64,000 nt of DNA. It comes from an uncultured Pseudokineococcus sp. Lineage in GTDB: Bacteria > Actinomycetota > Actinomycetes > Actinomycetales > Quadrisphaeraceae. Below, piece by piece: positions 57,411 to 64,000 of this stretch. The notes under the pieces were generated by a model. That model was given only the letters and a program-made list of their open reading frames with translations, was not told the origin of the DNA and ran no database searches. Positions within the stretch are counted from its first letter, which is position 1. Every line of letters begins with the position of its first letter. The stretch spans positions 48,829 to 112,828 of the forward strand of contig NZ_CANMAA010000012.1 of NCBI RefSeq assembly GCF_947495735.1, in the 5' to 3' direction. Made by a program: the position numbers and the translations under genes.

Positions 57411-57668
57411 GGGAGCCGCGCGGCGGGGTGCCGCGCGCCCGCTCGCCGGGGAGCGCTGCTCAGTGCCGGTCCCGGCTCGCGACGCCGGCGCCCCCAGCCT
57501 CGTGCCCGGCGCTCCGCGGTGCGGGCTCGGGCCGACCCGCGCGGGACGACCGGCGCTGCCGCGGGCGTACCGTGGGAGCCCACTCGTTCGGCGCCCGCCG
57601 GGAGCCCGCCCGGAGCGTCGACGGCGGGCTGCGCGGTCGTCCTCCGCTGCACCCCTCCCGAGGAGCCC
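57411..57668 (+). promoter_or_regulatory. mfd upstream region
   Basis: 258 nt without a gene. GTACCGTGG (57567-57575), including a -10-like TACCGT, recurs exactly upstream of the gene at 61502. GTGGGAGCCCAC is a small palindrome just after it. AGGAG precedes the mfd ATG by about 3-4 bases. Confidence 0.4.
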
Positions 57669-61280
<3,612 letters not shown>

Positions 61281-61501
61281 GCGCGCAGGACGACGTCGGC
61301 GCTCTGCTGACGGACAGTGAACGTGCTCCACGCCCTGCATCACCACATGTCGCACTCCCGCCGTCAGGTCACGAACGGTGATCCGATGGCCCGAACGGGG
61401 GGTCGGCCGTCGGAAGCGACCACGCAGCGTGAGGACCGGACGTACCGTGGAACCGCTGACCGCGGCAGAGGGCCGCGGCGGCTGCACGGCGGGAGCATCC
61501 G

Positions 61502-64000
61502 GTGGCGGCAGAAGCAGTGGGCGTGCGCAGGTCCTGGAGCAAGGGCGTCGCAGGGGTGGCGACGCTCGCCGTCGCAGCAGCGCTGGCGGCGCTGCCCGGC
61601 GCACCGGCGCGGGCGGCCACCGCGTCGGTGACGAGCGGAGCGGAGCCCGCGACGGTCAGCGCCGACGTGCTCCCCACGGTGCAGGTGGACGGCGTGGTGT
61701 GGGACCAGGTCGTGGTCGGCGACCGCGTCTACGTCACAGGAGAGTTCACCGCGGCGCGGCCCGCGGGGGCCCCTGCGGGGACGAGCGAGACGCCCCGCCG
61801 CAACCTGCTCGCCTTCGACCTGCGCACCGGTGGGCTCATCACCTCCTGGGCTCCGTCCCTGGACGCCCAGGGCCTGGTCATCACGGCGTCGGCCGACGGT
61901 CGTCGCATCTTCGTCGGGGGGGACTTCACGTCGGCCAGCGGCACCCCGCGCGGTCGGGTGGCGGCCTTCGACGCCACGACGGGCGCCCTCGTCACCTCCT
62001 TCTCGGCGGACGCCAACAGCCGCGTGCGCGGACTGGCCGTGGCGGGCGGCTCGCTGTACGTCGGTGGGGACTTCAGCGTCCTCGGCGGCCAGGCGCGGAC
62101 GCGCCTGGCCGCGGTCTCGACGTCGGACGGCGCCGTGCAGCCGTGGGCCCCGTCGGCCGACCGCGAGGTCATGGCGGTCGTCGCACCGGCCGGCAGCGGC
62201 CGGGTGGTGGTCGGCGGGCGCTTCGAGACGCTGAACGGCGAGGTGAACCGCGGCATGGGAGCGCTGGACGCGACGTCGGGCGCCGTGCTGCCGTGGGCGG
62301 CCAACCGGACGATCCAGAACTACGGCCCCGACTCGGCGATCTGGTCGCTGTCGACCGACGGCGACCAGGTGTACGGGACGGGGTACGACTTCTACGGGCC
62401 GAGCGACTTCGAGAACAGCTTCGCGGCGTCGGTGGCGGGGGGCGCCCTGCAGTGGGTCAACGGCTGCCTGGGAGACACGTACGCGAGCCAGCCCGTGGGA
62501 GGGGTGCTGTACACGGTGGGCCACGCCCACAACTGCAGCTCCATGGGCGGGCACCCCCAGACGAGGCCGGAGACGTACCAGCGCGCCATGGCGACGACGA
62601 CGGCCGCCCAGGGGAAGGTGGCCACGGGAGCCTTCGCGGGCCAGCCCGCACCGGCCGCGCTCCACTGGCTGCCCACCGTGGCGATGGGCTCCTACACCAA
62701 GCAGTACCAGGGGGCGTGGGACGTCACGGGGGACGACCGCTACGTGGTCCTGGGCGGGGAGTTCCCCCGCGTCAACGGGACGGCCCAGCAGGGCCTCGTC
62801 AGGTTCGCGGTCCGCAGCGCCGCGCCGGGCAAGGACGGACCCCAGGGCTACACCGAGCTCAAGCCCACGTCGACCGCGCTCGCGCCGGGGGCCCTGCGGG
62901 TCTCGTGGACCAGCAGCTGGGACCGGGACGACGCCGAGCTGACGTACGAGCTGCTCCGCGGCGAGAAGACCTCGACCGCCGAGGTGCTCGTCACGCGGAG
63001 GGCGCGCTCGACCTGGTGGTCGCGGCCGACGATGTCGCTCCTCGACAGCACGGCGCCGGCGGGCAGCACGCAGACCTACCGGGTCCGGGTGACCGACGGC
63101 TCGGGCAACGTCCTGACGAGCGCGGCGACGACGGCGACCGTGCCGGAGGGCTCGGCGGCGTCGGGGGAGTACGTCAAGGCGGTCCGGGCCGACGGCGCCG
63201 TCAAGCACTGGCGGCTCGGCGAGACCAGCGGGTCGACGGCCTACGACTGGGCCGGCGGTGACGACCTGGTGCTGGGCGGCACCGCGACGCGCGTCGCCGA
63301 GGGAGCCGTCCCCGGGAACGGGGCCACCCGGTTCTCCGGCACCGACACGGTCCCGGCCGTGTCCTCCGCGGCGGTGACCGCCCCGCAGACCTTCAGCGTC
63401 GAGTCCTGGGTGCGCACGACGAGCACGAGGGGCGGCAAGCTCGTCGGCTTCGGCAGCCGGAACACCGGCCTCAGCAACAACTACGACCGCCACGTCTACC
63501 TCGACGGCAGCGGCCGGATCACCTTCGGCGTCCACCCGGGCACGGCCCGGACGCTCACCTCGGCGCCGGGCTTCAACGACGGGAGGTGGCACCAGGTCGT
63601 CGCGACGCTCGGGGCGGGCGGCCAGTCCCTCTACGTCGACGGCCGCCAGGTGGCCTCGGACCCGTCGACGACCGGCGCGCAGCCCTACGTGGGCTTCTGG
63701 CGGGTCGGGGGGGACAACGTCACCGGGTGGAAGAACGCGGGAGCGGCCAGCCTCGCCGGCGACATCGACGAGGTCTCCGTCTACGACACCGCGCTGACGG
63801 CCCGCCAGGTGGCGGAGCACTACGTCAAGAGCGGTCGCCAGGTGGTCGGTGGTGTGCCGAACGAGGCGCCGGTGGCGTCGTTCGCGTCCTCGGTGGAGGG
63901 CCTGGCGGTGTCGGTGGACGGGGCGGGGAGCTCGGACGCGGACGGCTCGGTGGTCTCCTACGCGTGGGCGTTCGGCGACGGGGCGACGGCGACGGGCGTC
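61502..64000 (+). CDS. Large secreted propeller/FN3/LamG/PKD protein, 3' partial
   Basis: 833 residues to the window edge, no stop yet. GTG 61502 has GGGAG upstream; the signal peptide ends near ARAA. Residues about 50-440 contain repeats of the VYVTGEF, IFVGGDFTSASG, LYVGGDFSVLGG, VVVGGRFETLNG and VVLGGEFPRVNG type, consistent with a beta-propeller of delta-60/DUF5122 repeats. About 450-555 is a fibronectin-III domain, about 560-780 a LamG/concanavalin domain (FSVESWVRTTST, WHQVVATLGAGGQSLYVDGRQV, GDIDEVSVYDTALTARQVAEHY). A PKD domain begins at about 790 (GSSDADGSVVSYAWAFGDG). Such proteins bind glycans or the cell surface; a catalytic centre is not evident. Confidence 0.87.
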   Translation, partial: MAAEAVGVRRSWSKGVAGVATLAVAAALAALPGAPARAATASVTSGAEPATVSADVLPTVQVDGVVWDQVVVGDRVYVTGEFTAARPAGAPAGTSETPRRNLLAFDLRTGGLITSWAPSLDAQGLVITASADGRRIFVGGDFTSASGTPRGRVAAFDATTGALVTSFSADANSRVRGLAVAGGSLYVGGDFSVLGGQARTRLAAVSTSDGAVQPWAPSADREVMAVVAPAGSGRVVVGGRFETLNGEVNRGMGALDATSGAVLPWAANRTIQNYGPDSAIWSLSTDGDQVYGTGYDFYGPSDFENSFAASVAGGALQWVNGCLGDTYASQPVGGVLYTVGHAHNCSSMGGHPQTRPETYQRAMATTTAAQGKVATGAFAGQPAPAALHWLPTVAMGSYTKQYQGAWDVTGDDRYVVLGGEFPRVNGTAQQGLVRFAVRSAAPGKDGPQGYTELKPTSTALAPGALRVSWTSSWDRDDAELTYELLRGEKTSTAEVLVTRRARSTWWSRPTMSLLDSTAPAGSTQTYRVRVTDGSGNVLTSAATTATVPEGSAASGEYVKAVRADGAVKHWRLGETSGSTAYDWAGGDDLVLGGTATRVAEGAVPGNGATRFSGTDTVPAVSSAAVTAPQTFSVESWVRTTSTRGGKLVGFGSRNTGLSNNYDRHVYLDGSGRITFGVHPGTARTLTSAPGFNDGRWHQVVATLGAGGQSLYVDGRQVASDPSTTGAQPYVGFWRVGGDNVTGWKNAGAASLAGDIDEVSVYDTALTARQVAEHYVKSGRQVVGGVPNEAPVASFASSVEGLAVSVDGAGSSDADGSVVSYAWAFGDGATATGV

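Overview
The window reads as a chromosomal stretch of a very GC-rich actinobacterium. GTG starts are common, many promoters look leaderless, there is a RpfB-type resuscitation-promoting factor, and the fatty-acid genes are arranged as HtdX-FabG4-FadA2 are in mycobacteria. The genus cannot be fixed from sequence alone; a Kineosporiales or Micrococcales-like organism is a guess.

Positions 1-14000 are mostly housekeeping: a partial alaC-type alanine transaminase, a secreted M6 metalloprotease, an alpha/beta hydrolase, a lipoprotein, metG, a TatD-family nuclease, rpfB, rsmA, ispE and an ABC-F ATPase. Positions 14000-22500 carry regulators and lipid genes: a membrane-anchored ABM-fold protein, a MarR regulator with its operator, an AbiEi/DUF559-like protein bracketed by two long palindromes, a MaoC hydratase with an FabG4-type reductase divergent from a FadA2-type thiolase, and a TetR regulator downstream of an acyl-ACP desaturase with tandem operators. 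A tRNA-Gln (anticodon TTG), glmU, prs, an Rrf2 regulator and a TauE/SafE exporter follow, up to 27000.

From 27190 to 64000 the window is dominated by Wzx/Wzy-type exopolysaccharide (EPS) synthesis. Block 1 (27190-37831) holds four glycosyltransferases, a flippase, a polymerase, a chain-length protein and two GH26-like hydrolases (one secreted, one lipoprotein). rplY and pth sit between the blocks. Block 2 (39603-57410) opens with the only visible initiating phosphoglycosyl transferase. It continues with a CysQ-CysD-CysN set and an opposing APS kinase fused to what looks like a dead ATP-sulfurylase domain. It then has two more glycosyltransferases, a CDP-alcohol phosphotransferase, a TagD-like cytidylyltransferase, a second flippase and polymerase, a secreted beta-helix protein, and a chain-length regulator whose kinase-like domain has lost its P-loop. 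mfd and the start of a large secreted propeller/FN3/LamG/PKD protein close the window.

The order glmU-prs-rplY-pth-mfd is a common actinobacterial backbone, so the EPS genes look like two blocks lodged in its gaps. The most unusual points are the PAPS-forming and PAP-recycling set inside an EPS locus (possible polysaccharide sulfation), the pseudo-sulfurylase/APS kinase fusion, the P-loop-less co-polymerase fusion, a perfect CRP-type site in the promoter region it shares with the beta-helix gene, the CDP-alcohol gene pair, and a pth gene without any standard start codon.
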